A DNA stretch of 7,193 nt from Acetobacteraceae bacterium (GCA_027323595.1 DAHWBL010000191.1:1-7193); one strand, 5' to 3'. Positions 1 to 5,993 are shown, counted from the first letter of the stretch. The notes: a model not told the origin generated them from the sequence alone. Numbers and translations: made by a program.

Positions 1-992
1 GGCACGATATGGCTGGCATTGTCGAGCAGCGGAATGCCCGCCTGCGCGAAGCGCGCGCGCACTTTCGCCACCCGATCCCGCTGGCGCGCCCGCTCGCTCC
101 CGCTTGCCTTCAAATGCCGGATCGATGCGGCAGCACCAGCCGCGATGGCCGGTGGCAGCGAGGTGGTGAAAATGAATCCCGACGCGTGGGACCGCACGAA
201 ATCACACATCGCCGCGCTGCCCGCGATATAGCCGCCGACGACACCGAACGCCTTGGCCAGCGTCCCCTCGATCACGGTCAGACGGTGCGCCAGCCCCTCA
301 CGCTCGCAGATGCCCCCGCCGCGCGGCCCATACATGCCCACCGCATGCACCTCGTCGATATAGGTCATCGCGCCATGCGCCTCGGCCACCGCGCATAACT
401 CCGCCACCGGGGCAATGTCACCATCCATCGAATAGACGCTCTCGAACACGACGAGCTTTGGCAGATGCGTGTCCACGGCGCGCAACTGCCGGTCCAGATC
501 GTCGGCGTCATTATGGCGAAAAATCCGCGTCGGCGCGCGGCTGTGGCGAATGCCCTCGATCATCTATGCGTGGTTGTGCGCATCCGAAAACACCACACAT
601 CCAGGCAACCTGCCCGCCAATGTCGACAGGCTCGCCCAGTTCGACATGTATCCCGAATTGAACAGCAGCGCCGCCTCGCACCCATGCAGATCGGCAAGCT
701 CGCGCTCCAACACGACATGCTCATGGTTGTTGCCCGAAATATTGCGCGTCCCGCCCGCACCGCACCCATCGCGCGCGAGCGAGGCGGCCATCGCCGCGAT
801 CACCGACGGATGCTGGCCCATGCCCAGATAATCGTTGGAGCACCACACCGTGACCTCGCGGGTGCCACCATGCTGGTGATGCGTCGCGCGCGGAAATTCT
901 CCCGCCTTGCGCTCAAGCTCGGCGAACACCCGATAGCGTCCCTCCTGCTTCAGCGCATCGATCGACTTTTGAAAAAACGCTTCGTAATTCAT
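1..992 (-). pseudogene. hemA: 5-aminolevulinate synthase (ALAS), interrupted by an in-frame amber codon; 3' end outside window
   Basis: ALAS condenses glycine and succinyl-CoA to 5-aminolevulinate, the first step of tetrapyrrole synthesis in alphaproteobacteria; its place at the end of this operon is usual. From the ATG at 992 (GGAGG 5 bases upstream) 330 codons are visible, about four fifths of the gene. The N-terminal part has VWCSNDYLGMGQHP, GCGAGGTRNISG and DAHNHA. Codon 143 (566-564) is then TAG where the family has Ser of the NHASMIEGI motif. The same frame resumes at once as MIEGIRHS and stays fully conserved: IFRHND, FESVYSMDGD, YIDEVHAVGMYGPRG (Asp213, His216), the PLP-lysine motif GTLAKAFG (Lys247), GFIFTTSLPPAIAAG and SHIVP at the window edge. 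One base change (TCG to TAG) explains the break and no second lesion is seen, so this is a very recent mutation, a sequencing error or a suppressed stop. As written, only a 142-residue fragment lacking the catalytic lysine is made. Confidence 0.9.
564..566 (-). other. Premature TAG codon in hemA
   Basis: The + strand reads CTA, so the minus strand reads GCA TAG ATG ATC at this place. It replaces a serine codon of the conserved NHASMI motif next to the cofactor-contacting His141. The codon directly after it is ATG. TAG is used as an ordinary stop in puhA and acsF in the same window, which argues against a general reassignment of this codon. Confidence 0.9.
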
Positions 993-1048
993 GCATTCCT
1001 CCGTGCCGCCTGCCGCGGCTGTTGATCTTGCACGCCGCCACCCATCAT
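989..1048 (-). CDS. Possible 19-codon coupling ORF between puhE and hemA
   Basis: The only sizeable gap in the operon holds a tiny frame starting at an ATG (1048) that overlaps the puhE TGA as ATGA, and ending with a TGA (991-989) that overlaps the hemA ATG as ATGA. It would encode MMGGGVQDQQPRQAARRNA. It has no ribosome binding site of its own, and its last codons contain the GGAGG of hemA. It may pass ribosomes from puhE to hemA, or may be chance in 60 bases of GC-rich DNA. The peptide has no recognisable features. Confidence 0.25.
   Translation of the reverse strand: MMGGGVQDQQPRQAARRNA
998..1002 (-). promoter_or_regulatory. Ribosome binding site of hemA
   Basis: The minus strand reads GGAGG, 5 bases before the ATG at 992. 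This perfect Shine-Dalgarno fixes the hemA start at 992 in preference to the in-frame ATG at 1052, which lies inside the end of puhE and adds 20 non-family residues. Confidence 0.8.
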
Positions 1049-1956
1049 GCACCCGCCACGATGCAACTGCTGAACGCCCGATCGAGCGCCACCGCGTCCA
1101 GATGCCGCCCCATCACCGCCACCCGCGCCTGCTCGTCAGGTGCCGCGGCAAACGCGGTGATCGCCGCGCGCCCGGCCGCGATGTCAAAACGCAACCACCC
1201 GGCGCCGCACGGCGCGAGCCCCTTCAGCCGCTCGACATCGCCGAACAGCCCCTCGGTCGCAAGCTCCAGAAGCTGGCGCAACTCGTCGAGCGCGCACCGC
1301 CCCGACAACAGATTGCTCCACGACATCATGCCCGCGTCATGCTCCGGCTCCGCCGCCACCACGGTCGGAGGATTTGCCTGCGCCAGCACCAGCGCACCAG
1401 GCGGCACCGCGCCAAAGCGCGCGGCGATGATGGCCGCACCGGGGTTGATCTGGTGCAGCGTGTCGCGCACCACCGCCAGATCGCCGGCGTCGATCAGGTC
1501 CGCCTTGTTCAGCAGTATGTTACCCGCGAGCCGCGCCTGTGCGGTGAGCAGCCGATGCGCGCCGGCGTAATCCTGCACAAAGCACGCCGCATCGATGAGC
1601 GCGATCACCTCGTACCGCCGCACCAGCGGGCGAACCCGCGGGTCCTCGAACGCGGCGCAGACCGCGCCGATGTCGGCGTTCCCGCCCGGCTCGATCAGCA
1701 CCCGATCGGGCCGATGCCGGGCGATGATCTCGCGCAGCCGCCCCGCCAGATCCGCGTCCGGCCCGCAGCGAAATCCACCCTCGCCCAGTGCCACCACCGT
1801 CGCCCCGCGCCTGGCCAGAATCGAGCGATCGACGCTGATCTCGCCAGGCTCATCGACAATCACCAACGTGCGCGACCCCGGATCAGCAAGATCGAGCTGG
1901 TGACAGATAAAACTGGTTTTCCCCGCGCCAAGACACCCACCGACGATCTGCACCCC
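1045..1956 (-). other. Domain: G3E (CobW-like) GTPase half of the PuhE fusion
   Basis: Codons of about residues 258-560 of the fusion protein. All GTP-binding signatures are present in the normal order (P-loop, switch, E..G site, NKxD), so nucleotide binding is expected. Standard PuhE proteins end near the start of this segment. The membrane-anchored PuhE half would hold the GTPase at the membrane, next to where bacteriochlorophyll is made and loaded. The substrate metal, if any, cannot be read from the sequence. Confidence 0.88.
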
Positions 1957-2727
1957 CGCCGGCCGCGCATCGGGCCGCGAGCGCAGACCCCACGACCACA
2001 GCCGCGCCGTCGGCAGCGGCAAAACCAGAAACCAATGCTCTGCGATCGCCAGCACCATCATGGTGCCCACCACGCTGTTGCCGATCACCGCCACCGGATC
2101 GCCGCTCACCGCCGCACGCTGAAACAGCCAGGCCGCCAGCACGGTGGAGACGCTGACCGAAATGGGGAAAAGCAGGTTCATCGGCTTGTTACGAAAAAAG
2201 CCGCGCAGATAAAACAGATGCTCGGGCAGGAACTCCAGATTGAGATTGCGCACCCCCAGAAACACATTCAGCCGCGCGCTCTGGTGCATCCACCACAGCA
2301 CCACGAAGGTGTAGGCGCCAAAAGGATTCTCTGCCCCCCAGCCAAGCGCCAGCACGACACCGCCAAGCACCAGAACGGCAAGCTCATGCCAAAGGCTGGC
2401 CGCGATCGCATGACCAAAATGCCGCCACCCATGGCAACCCGCCACACAGGAATGGCGGCGAACTCCGGTGACGTAGCCGAGATAAAAACTCGCCTCCAGC
2501 CAGCTCCAGATCAGCAGCGCGGAAGTGAAGGCCAGATAGACCCCACCCACCGACCGGTCCGACGCGCTCGCCGCCAGCCCGTAGAGCCCAAGGCCGAGCA
2601 CAACCGTCGCACCGGCCATGCTGTAGCGAAAGCTGCGCGGCGGCAGGCCGTCGAGGAAAATGACCACGCCGGTGGAGAACCACCAGATGAACAGCGCGTG
2701 CAGACCAGGATATACGAACTGGGTCAT
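1045..2727 (-). CDS. puhE: PuhE fused to a CobW/COG0523-type G3E GTPase
   Basis: This is one uninterrupted 560-residue frame with two parts. Residues 1 to about 247 are PuhE, a multi-helix membrane protein; in Rhodobacter capsulatus PuhE has been described as a putative negative modulator of bacteriochlorophyll production. Family marks are FLGVRNLNLEFLPEHL (156-171), FFRNKPMNLLFPISVSVSTV (177-196) and about six or seven hydrophobic helices. A roughly ten-residue linker leads to a G3E GTPase: Walker A GCLGAGKT (264-271), switch-like VDEPGEISVD (291-300), IEPGGNAD (345-352, the usual E[ST][ST]G.A[DE] site), base-recognition NKAD (407-410), and a CobW_C-like tail to the end (about 478-556). G3E proteins of this kind are metallochaperones for Zn, Co and similar metals. 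The usual GCxCC metal motif is degenerate here: only Cys321 remains. The ATG lies 12 bases after the acsF stop, with no clear ribosome binding site. A GTG at 1953 could in principle start the GTPase separately, but its binding site is weak. Confidence 0.93.
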   Translation of the reverse strand: MTQFVYPGLHALFIWWFSTGVVIFLDGLPPRSFRYSMAGATVVLGLGLYGLAASASDRSVGGVYLAFTSALLIWSWLEASFYLGYVTGVRRHSCVAGCHGWRHFGHAIAASLWHELAVLVLGGVVLALGWGAENPFGAYTFVVLWWMHQSARLNVFLGVRNLNLEFLPEHLFYLRGFFRNKPMNLLFPISVSVSTVLAAWLFQRAAVSGDPVAVIGNSVVGTMMVLAIAEHWFLVLPLPTARLWSWGLRSRPDARPAGVQIVGGCLGAGKTSFICHQLDLADPGSRTLVIVDEPGEISVDRSILARRGATVVALGEGGFRCGPDADLAGRLREIIARHRPDRVLIEPGGNADIGAVCAAFEDPRVRPLVRRYEVIALIDAACFVQDYAGAHRLLTAQARLAGNILLNKADLIDAGDLAVVRDTLHQINPGAAIIAARFGAVPPGALVLAQANPPTVVAAEPEHDAGMMSWSNLLSGRCALDELRQLLELATEGLFGDVERLKGLAPCGAGWLRFDIAAGRAAITAFAAAPDEQARVAVMGRHLDAVALDRAFSSCIVAGA

Positions 2728-2739
2728 GCGGCGACCACA

Positions 2740-3804
2740 CTACCAGGCCGGCTCGGTACGCACCCGCGCCGGCAGATCATGCCGTTGGGTAGGCACCAGA
2801 TACAGCCTGAGCAAAGTCGCACCCGCGGCAATCGTCAGCCCCACCCGACGCGCCGCGCCCCAAAGCCCCCCCCGCGCCTTCGCCGCCGCGACCGCCCTGC
2901 TGATCCGCAACAGCCGATCAAGCCCGGCGCGAAACGCCGGATGATCGACATCGAGCGTCACCGGAAAGGTCTGCTTGCAGATCTCGTTGGTGATACGAAA
3001 CACCCGCAGGTCATAGTCGGTGGGGTCAAGACCCAACGCCGCATGAAACACCGGCCGCCCATGATCGCGCACATACATCGTGCTGTAGACCGCAAGCAGA
3101 AAAAACCGAATCCAGTACCGATTGAACCCGCTGATCAGCCGCGGATGCGCGCGCATCACCAGCGCGAACGCCTCGCCATGACGGAACTCGTCGTGGCACC
3201 ATTGCTCGAACCATTTGAAGATCGGATGGATGCGCAGCTCCGGATGGCGCTGCAACTGCCGAAAAATCGTGATGTATCGCGCATAGCCGATCTTTTCCGA
3301 CAGGTACACCGCATAAAAAATAAACTTCGGCTTGAAGAACGTATATTTCTTCGCCTTGGTCAGATAACTAAGATCAACCCCTACTCCGAAATCCTTGAGA
3401 GTATCATTGATGAATCCCGCATGCCGCGCCTCGTCGCGGGTCATGTAGGCGAACCAGTCGCGAATGTCGGGGTTGGTGATCCGCTTCTTGATCTCGGCAT
3501 AGAGCACGCAGCCGGAAAACTCCGAGGTCACCGAGCTGATCAGGAAGTCCAGAAACTCCTCGCGCAAGGCAGGGTCGAGCCCGGACAGATCGAGATCGAA
3601 TTCGCCATTGCGGATGAAATGCCTGCGGTTCGCATCGCGCTTGAATTCCGCCATCAGCTCGTCCCACTCCGCGCGCACCGGCGACACATCCAGCCGGTCC
3701 ATGGCGGCAAAATCGGTGGTGTAAAAACGCGGCGTCAACACCGTATCGCGGCGCGCGATCTCGGTCGCCTGGTTGATCGTCCGGTCGCGGGTGATGGCGT
3801 TCAT
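2740..3804 (-). CDS. acsF: Aerobic Mg-protoporphyrin IX monomethyl ester (oxidative) cyclase
   Basis: AcsF is the diiron oxygenase that forms the fifth (isocyclic) ring of bacteriochlorophyll, turning Mg-protoporphyrin IX monomethyl ester into divinyl protochlorophyllide with O2. The 354-residue length and sequence fit the family. The ferritin-like core carries two ExxH ligand motifs, DEARH at 124-128 and DEFRH at 205-209, with further candidate carboxylates at Glu95 and Glu170. The family stretch YLTKAKKYTFFKPKFIFYA is at 147-165. The start is ATG with GGAG 9 bases upstream, and it overlaps the preceding ORF by ATGA. The stop is TAG, and puhE begins 12 bases later in the same reading frame. 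Its presence means this step can run in air; the window cannot show whether the oxygen-independent BchE also exists. The local AT-rich patch near 3290-3400 reflects Lys/Phe/Tyr/Ile codons of a conserved segment and is no sign of transfer. Confidence 0.97.
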   Translation of the reverse strand: MNAITRDRTINQATEIARRDTVLTPRFYTTDFAAMDRLDVSPVRAEWDELMAEFKRDANRRHFIRNGEFDLDLSGLDPALREEFLDFLISSVTSEFSGCVLYAEIKKRITNPDIRDWFAYMTRDEARHAGFINDTLKDFGVGVDLSYLTKAKKYTFFKPKFIFYAVYLSEKIGYARYITIFRQLQRHPELRIHPIFKWFEQWCHDEFRHGEAFALVMRAHPRLISGFNRYWIRFFLLAVYSTMYVRDHGRPVFHAALGLDPTDYDLRVFRITNEICKQTFPVTLDVDHPAFRAGLDRLLRISRAVAAAKARGGLWGAARRVGLTIAAGATLLRLYLVPTQRHDLPARVRTEPAW

Positions 3805-4103
3805 GCTGCGTTGCTCCGTTCGAAGCCGACTTCATAAAGCCCGGTCATGCCGCCGATCGCGCTCATCCGCGTCAGCGCACGACCAAGCCAGTTGGCACGC
3901 ACCACCGTCGCACGGCACGCCACCGTCAGCGTCTGCCCGAACGGCACGTGATCGGGCGCGCCATGCACGATCACCGTGTCCCCCGGACGAATATCCACCC
4001 CCTCGGGGATCGCGTGCGCGTGCAGCGACTGCGCGGTGTGCTCGATTTCAAGCACACACCCAACCTCGATTTCCTCATGCCCCAGCAACCAACTCCGGAT
4101 CAT
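3801..4103 (-). CDS. Small conserved-looking protein of unknown function between puhC and acsF
   Basis: I do not recognise a characterised family. The product is 100 residues with no membrane helix or signal peptide. It opens with an acidic segment (residues 9-25), continues with a beta-rich middle (AIPEGVDIRPGDTVIVHGAP, 31-50, then QTLTVACRATVVRANWLGR, 57-75) and ends with GGMTGLYEVGFE (84-95). The GDTVIVHG segment resembles a small beta-barrel. It has a strong GGGGAG ribosome binding site 8 bases from the ATG, overlaps the puhC stop by ATGA, and its own TGA overlaps the acsF ATG in the same way, so it is almost certainly translated. A small ORF at this place is common in alphaproteobacterial photosynthesis clusters, which suggests a role in photosystem assembly or in the cyclase step. 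That role is inference from position. I could not establish whether it corresponds to the puhD of Rhodobacter. Confidence 0.85.
   Translation of the reverse strand: MIRSWLLGHEEIEVGCVLEIEHTAQSLHAHAIPEGVDIRPGDTVIVHGAPDHVPFGQTLTVACRATVVRANWLGRALTRMSAIGGMTGLYEVGFERSNAA
3814..3817 (-). promoter_or_regulatory. Ribosome binding site of acsF
   Basis: The minus strand reads GGAG, 9 bases before the acsF ATG at 3804, inside the end of the upstream small ORF. Confidence 0.6.
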
Positions 4104-4561
4104 CGCACAATCTCCCCGATCGGCAGCAGCCGGGCAAACACATGTTCGTTGGTCGCACCGAATGCCTCAAGTTCAAGCGATGTGGAATCCGACGGATCAA
4201 CCAGCGTCAGCCTGCCATCCTTCCACGCGATGAGGCGAAACGGCACCGTCGCATCCAGCCCGGCGCGATAGCGGCGCATCGCCAGGCCGCGCATCAGCGC
4301 GCGCAAAAACGAATCCTCCCCCCGCGCGATGCTGGCCACCGCGCGGCCACTATCCGCATCGACAACACTGATGGTACCATCAGCCTGATCCAAAAATCGA
4401 AGGTCGCGCGCAACCACCGGCTCGGAACGCGGCGGCACCCCGGCCACACTGCCGGTCCAGCGCGCTACCCCAGCCCCGGCGACGATCACCGCAAGCACCA
4501 TCCCCGCGATCACCATCGCCGGGCGCGGCAGCACCGGCCGAGGCTGCACCGACGCGCTCAC
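4100..4561 (-). CDS. puhC: PuhC, photosynthetic complex assembly protein
   Basis: PuhC is a bitopic membrane protein required in Rhodobacter capsulatus for normal reaction-centre/LH1 organisation. I read a 153-residue product. One membrane helix lies at about residues 16-33, preceded by a short cytoplasmic tail. The rest is a soluble domain with the family pattern RDLRFLDQADGTISVVDAD (52-70), then SFLRALMRGLAMRR (84-97), then PFRLIAWKDGRLTLVDP (107-123) and the closing AFGATNEHVFARLLP. The open frame continues upstream to 4741, but that extension is low-complexity Ala/Gly/Arg sequence on top of puhB and is not family-like. The chosen start is GTG at 4561, which shares four bases (GTGA) with the puhB stop and has no convincing Shine-Dalgarno of its own, so it probably depends on ribosomes finishing puhB. 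The end overlaps the next ORF by four bases (ATGA). Confidence 0.92.
   Translation of the reverse strand: MSASVQPRPVLPRPAMVIAGMVLAVIVAGAGVARWTGSVAGVPPRSEPVVARDLRFLDQADGTISVVDADSGRAVASIARGEDSFLRALMRGLAMRRYRAGLDATVPFRLIAWKDGRLTLVDPSDSTSLELEAFGATNEHVFARLLPIGEIVR
4112..4117 (-). promoter_or_regulatory. Strong ribosome binding site of the 100-residue ORF
   Basis: The minus strand reads GGGGAG, 8 bases before the ATG at 4103. It lies inside the last codons of puhC. It is among the best Shine-Dalgarno sequences in the window and supports the small ORF as a real gene. Confidence 0.75.
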
Positions 4562-5208
4562 GCCAACACCGCATCGGGCTGGCGCAGCCCCGCATCCGCG
4601 CCCGCCACGATCGCGGTGACCGGCTGCACCGCCGCGGCCGCCAGCGCGCGCGCCAGGATCGGCGCCACCACGGCGATGTCGGGCACTGACCGCAGCAAAG
4701 GCTGCGGCCGGCGCAGCCGCCAGGGGCGCACATGCGGCCACAGCAGAAAATAGGCAGCGCGCGCCTCGGGCTTGAGCGTCAGCAAAATATTGCCGGTGCC
4801 ATCAGCGAACATCTTCACATCCGCGGCGGCGATGCAGGCGAACGGCAGCGCGATGGTGATCGGCAGCGCGATGCCAACCCGCATCACCAGGCGCCGGCTG
4901 GTGATGCTGTAGACCGTGCTGCGTCCCACCGCCCAGGCAAACCCGCCAACCAGGCCGACCGCCACACACGCCACCGCCGCCATCTGCAACGTCGCGACCA
5001 CCGCCGCACCGGCCGGGCGCGTGCGCATTGCATGCGCGCCATACCACAGCACCATCGCCGCGAAATAGGCCACCAGCCAACCCAGATGCGTGCCACGCAG
5101 CGCATAGGATTTCCACGCAGGGCCTGACTGCCACAGCAGGCTTTCACCGGGCGGCAACCGGGCGGGCAGACCCCGCACCGGCTCGATCGCGTGCTCCTGA
5201 AATCGCAT
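4558..5208 (-). CDS. puhB: PuhB, reaction-centre assembly protein (PH-like domain)
   Basis: PuhB is a membrane-bound factor that, in Rhodobacter capsulatus, is needed for efficient reaction-centre assembly with a secondary effect on LH1. The 216-residue product has the family layout: a soluble start (RFQEHAIEPVRGLPARLPPGE), two clear membrane helices at about residues 42-60 and 70-95, and a PH-like module containing the signature VYSITSRRLVMRVGIALP (99-116). The conserved LWPHVRPWRL stretch is at about 156-165. A further hydrophobic stretch near 179-203 may be a third helix. The open frame extends upstream to an ATG at 5274 inside puhA, but the family's conserved N-terminus begins at 5208, ten bases after the puhA stop, so I use that ATG. 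The ribosome binding site is poor (AAGG only two bases from the ATG), so coupling to puhA translation is likely. The stop codon overlaps the puhC start. Confidence 0.93.
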   Translation of the reverse strand: MRFQEHAIEPVRGLPARLPPGESLLWQSGPAWKSYALRGTHLGWLVAYFAAMVLWYGAHAMRTRPAGAAVVATLQMAAVACVAVGLVGGFAWAVGRSTVYSITSRRLVMRVGIALPITIALPFACIAAADVKMFADGTGNILLTLKPEARAAYFLLWPHVRPWRLRRPQPLLRSVPDIAVVAPILARALAAAAVQPVTAIVAGADAGLRQPDAVLA

Positions 5209-5218
5209 TTCCTTGCCC

Positions 5219-5989
5219 CTACAGCAGCGGCTCAAGCCGGTCCGGCGTCGCATACAGATTGCCGCCGCCGACATAGGCGCACACCCGATCCTCCTCCAGA
5301 AGCGTGATCTGGTCGGGATTTTTGGTCATCGGAATATCAGCGAACTGCGCTGCCAACAGCGACCGCACCGTAACCGTGCGCCGCCGCGCCGAGATCACCG
5401 CAAGCGGCATCGGCACCAGCACGTTGCGCCGATCCGCCCCCACCGGCACCACCACTTCAAGGTAGCGGAAAATCATTTCCGACCGATCCAGCCACAGGTC
5501 GCACACGGTTGCGCCAACCTCACCATCCGCACCGACGACATCATAGCCGATCGGGCTCTCATCCTGCTCCGCCACATGAAAATCGGTGGCAACACGCAAT
5601 GGCACGATCTTGGGAAGCCCCTCGTCGAAGGTAAGGTCGGGCACATCCGCCCGGTTGGCCCACGCCGCCGGACCCACGCCGTCGATCAGCGGATTGCCCG
5701 TGGGCGTCAGCGGCGCGCCAGGAAATCCCGCCGTCGGCACCGCGGCGATCACCCGCTCGGGCGGGCGGCCATTGGGATGCGCAGGATGATCGAGCGCGTA
5801 TTTTTTCGCGCCAGGATCATAGGCGTTCACATCTGCCCGCGCGCCCGCCGCGCCGGCATCAACCAGCGGATAGCCCTCCCGCCGATCCTCCCGTCGCAGA
5901 TAGATCACCAATCCGCCGAGGAAAAACCAGAACGCATAAAGCGCGATCTGGGCTACGTCGAAATAGCCGGTGATATGACCGGTTCCCAT
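5219..5989 (-). CDS. puhA: Photosynthetic reaction centre H subunit
   Basis: This encodes the 256-residue H subunit of the type II photosynthetic reaction centre. H caps the cytoplasmic face of the L/M core and shapes proton delivery to the secondary quinone. The length matches the family (about 250-260). One N-terminal membrane helix is visible at about residues 12-30, followed by charged RREDRREGYPL typical of H. The cytoplasmic PRC-barrel-like domain is recognisable at VCDLWLDRSEMIFRYLEV (about 162-179). Glu171 aligns with the Glu173 of the Rhodobacter sphaeroides H subunit that is known to take part in proton transfer to QB. The C-terminal signature ITLLEEDRVCAYVGGGNLYA is at about 228-247. 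The ATG start is backed by a TGGGAG Shine-Dalgarno with 8 bases spacing and by the lhaA stop 4 bases upstream. The gene ends in TAG, 10 bases before puhB. No defect is seen. Confidence 0.98.
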   Translation of the reverse strand: MGTGHITGYFDVAQIALYAFWFFLGGLVIYLRREDRREGYPLVDAGAAGARADVNAYDPGAKKYALDHPAHPNGRPPERVIAAVPTAGFPGAPLTPTGNPLIDGVGPAAWANRADVPDLTFDEGLPKIVPLRVATDFHVAEQDESPIGYDVVGADGEVGATVCDLWLDRSEMIFRYLEVVVPVGADRRNVLVPMPLAVISARRRTVTVRSLLAAQFADIPMTKNPDQITLLEEDRVCAYVGGGNLYATPDRLEPLL

Positions 5990-5993
5990 GACA

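Noticed and set aside
48..62. Run of alternating GC
   Set aside because: It is short and falls in Arg/Ala codons of hemA. It shows no repeat structure beyond what a GC-rich genome gives.
1..566. A frameshift in hemA instead of a nonsense codon
   Set aside because: Translating by hand across the site shows the same frame before and after TAG (NHA, stop, MIEGIRHS), so no base is gained or lost.
564..1052. A free-standing 162-residue protein starting at 1052
   Set aside because: The first 20 residues lie upstream of the true ALAS start, which has a perfect GGAGG at 1002-998, and its end is the premature stop in hemA. It is not a separate gene.
3290..3400. AT-rich patch as a possible promoter or transferred segment
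   Set aside because: It encodes the conserved Lys/Tyr/Phe-rich AcsF stretch YLTKAKKYTFFKPKFIFYA, and the amino acids explain the composition.
991..3837. A 948-codon open frame on the + strand
   Set aside because: It is the antisense shadow of acsF, puhE-GTPase and the hemA leader. Its product is Arg/Pro/His/Gln-rich low-complexity sequence with no recognisable domain, while the minus strand encodes well-conserved proteins throughout.
4559..4741. A longer puhC starting at 4741
   Set aside because: The extra 60 residues are Ala/Gly/Arg-rich and lie entirely over puhB. The GTG at 4561 matches the family N-terminus and the GTGA overlap.
5206..5274. A longer puhB starting at 5274
   Set aside because: The extra 22 residues overlap the end of puhA in another frame and are unlike the family. 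The ATG at 5208 begins the conserved PuhB N-terminus.
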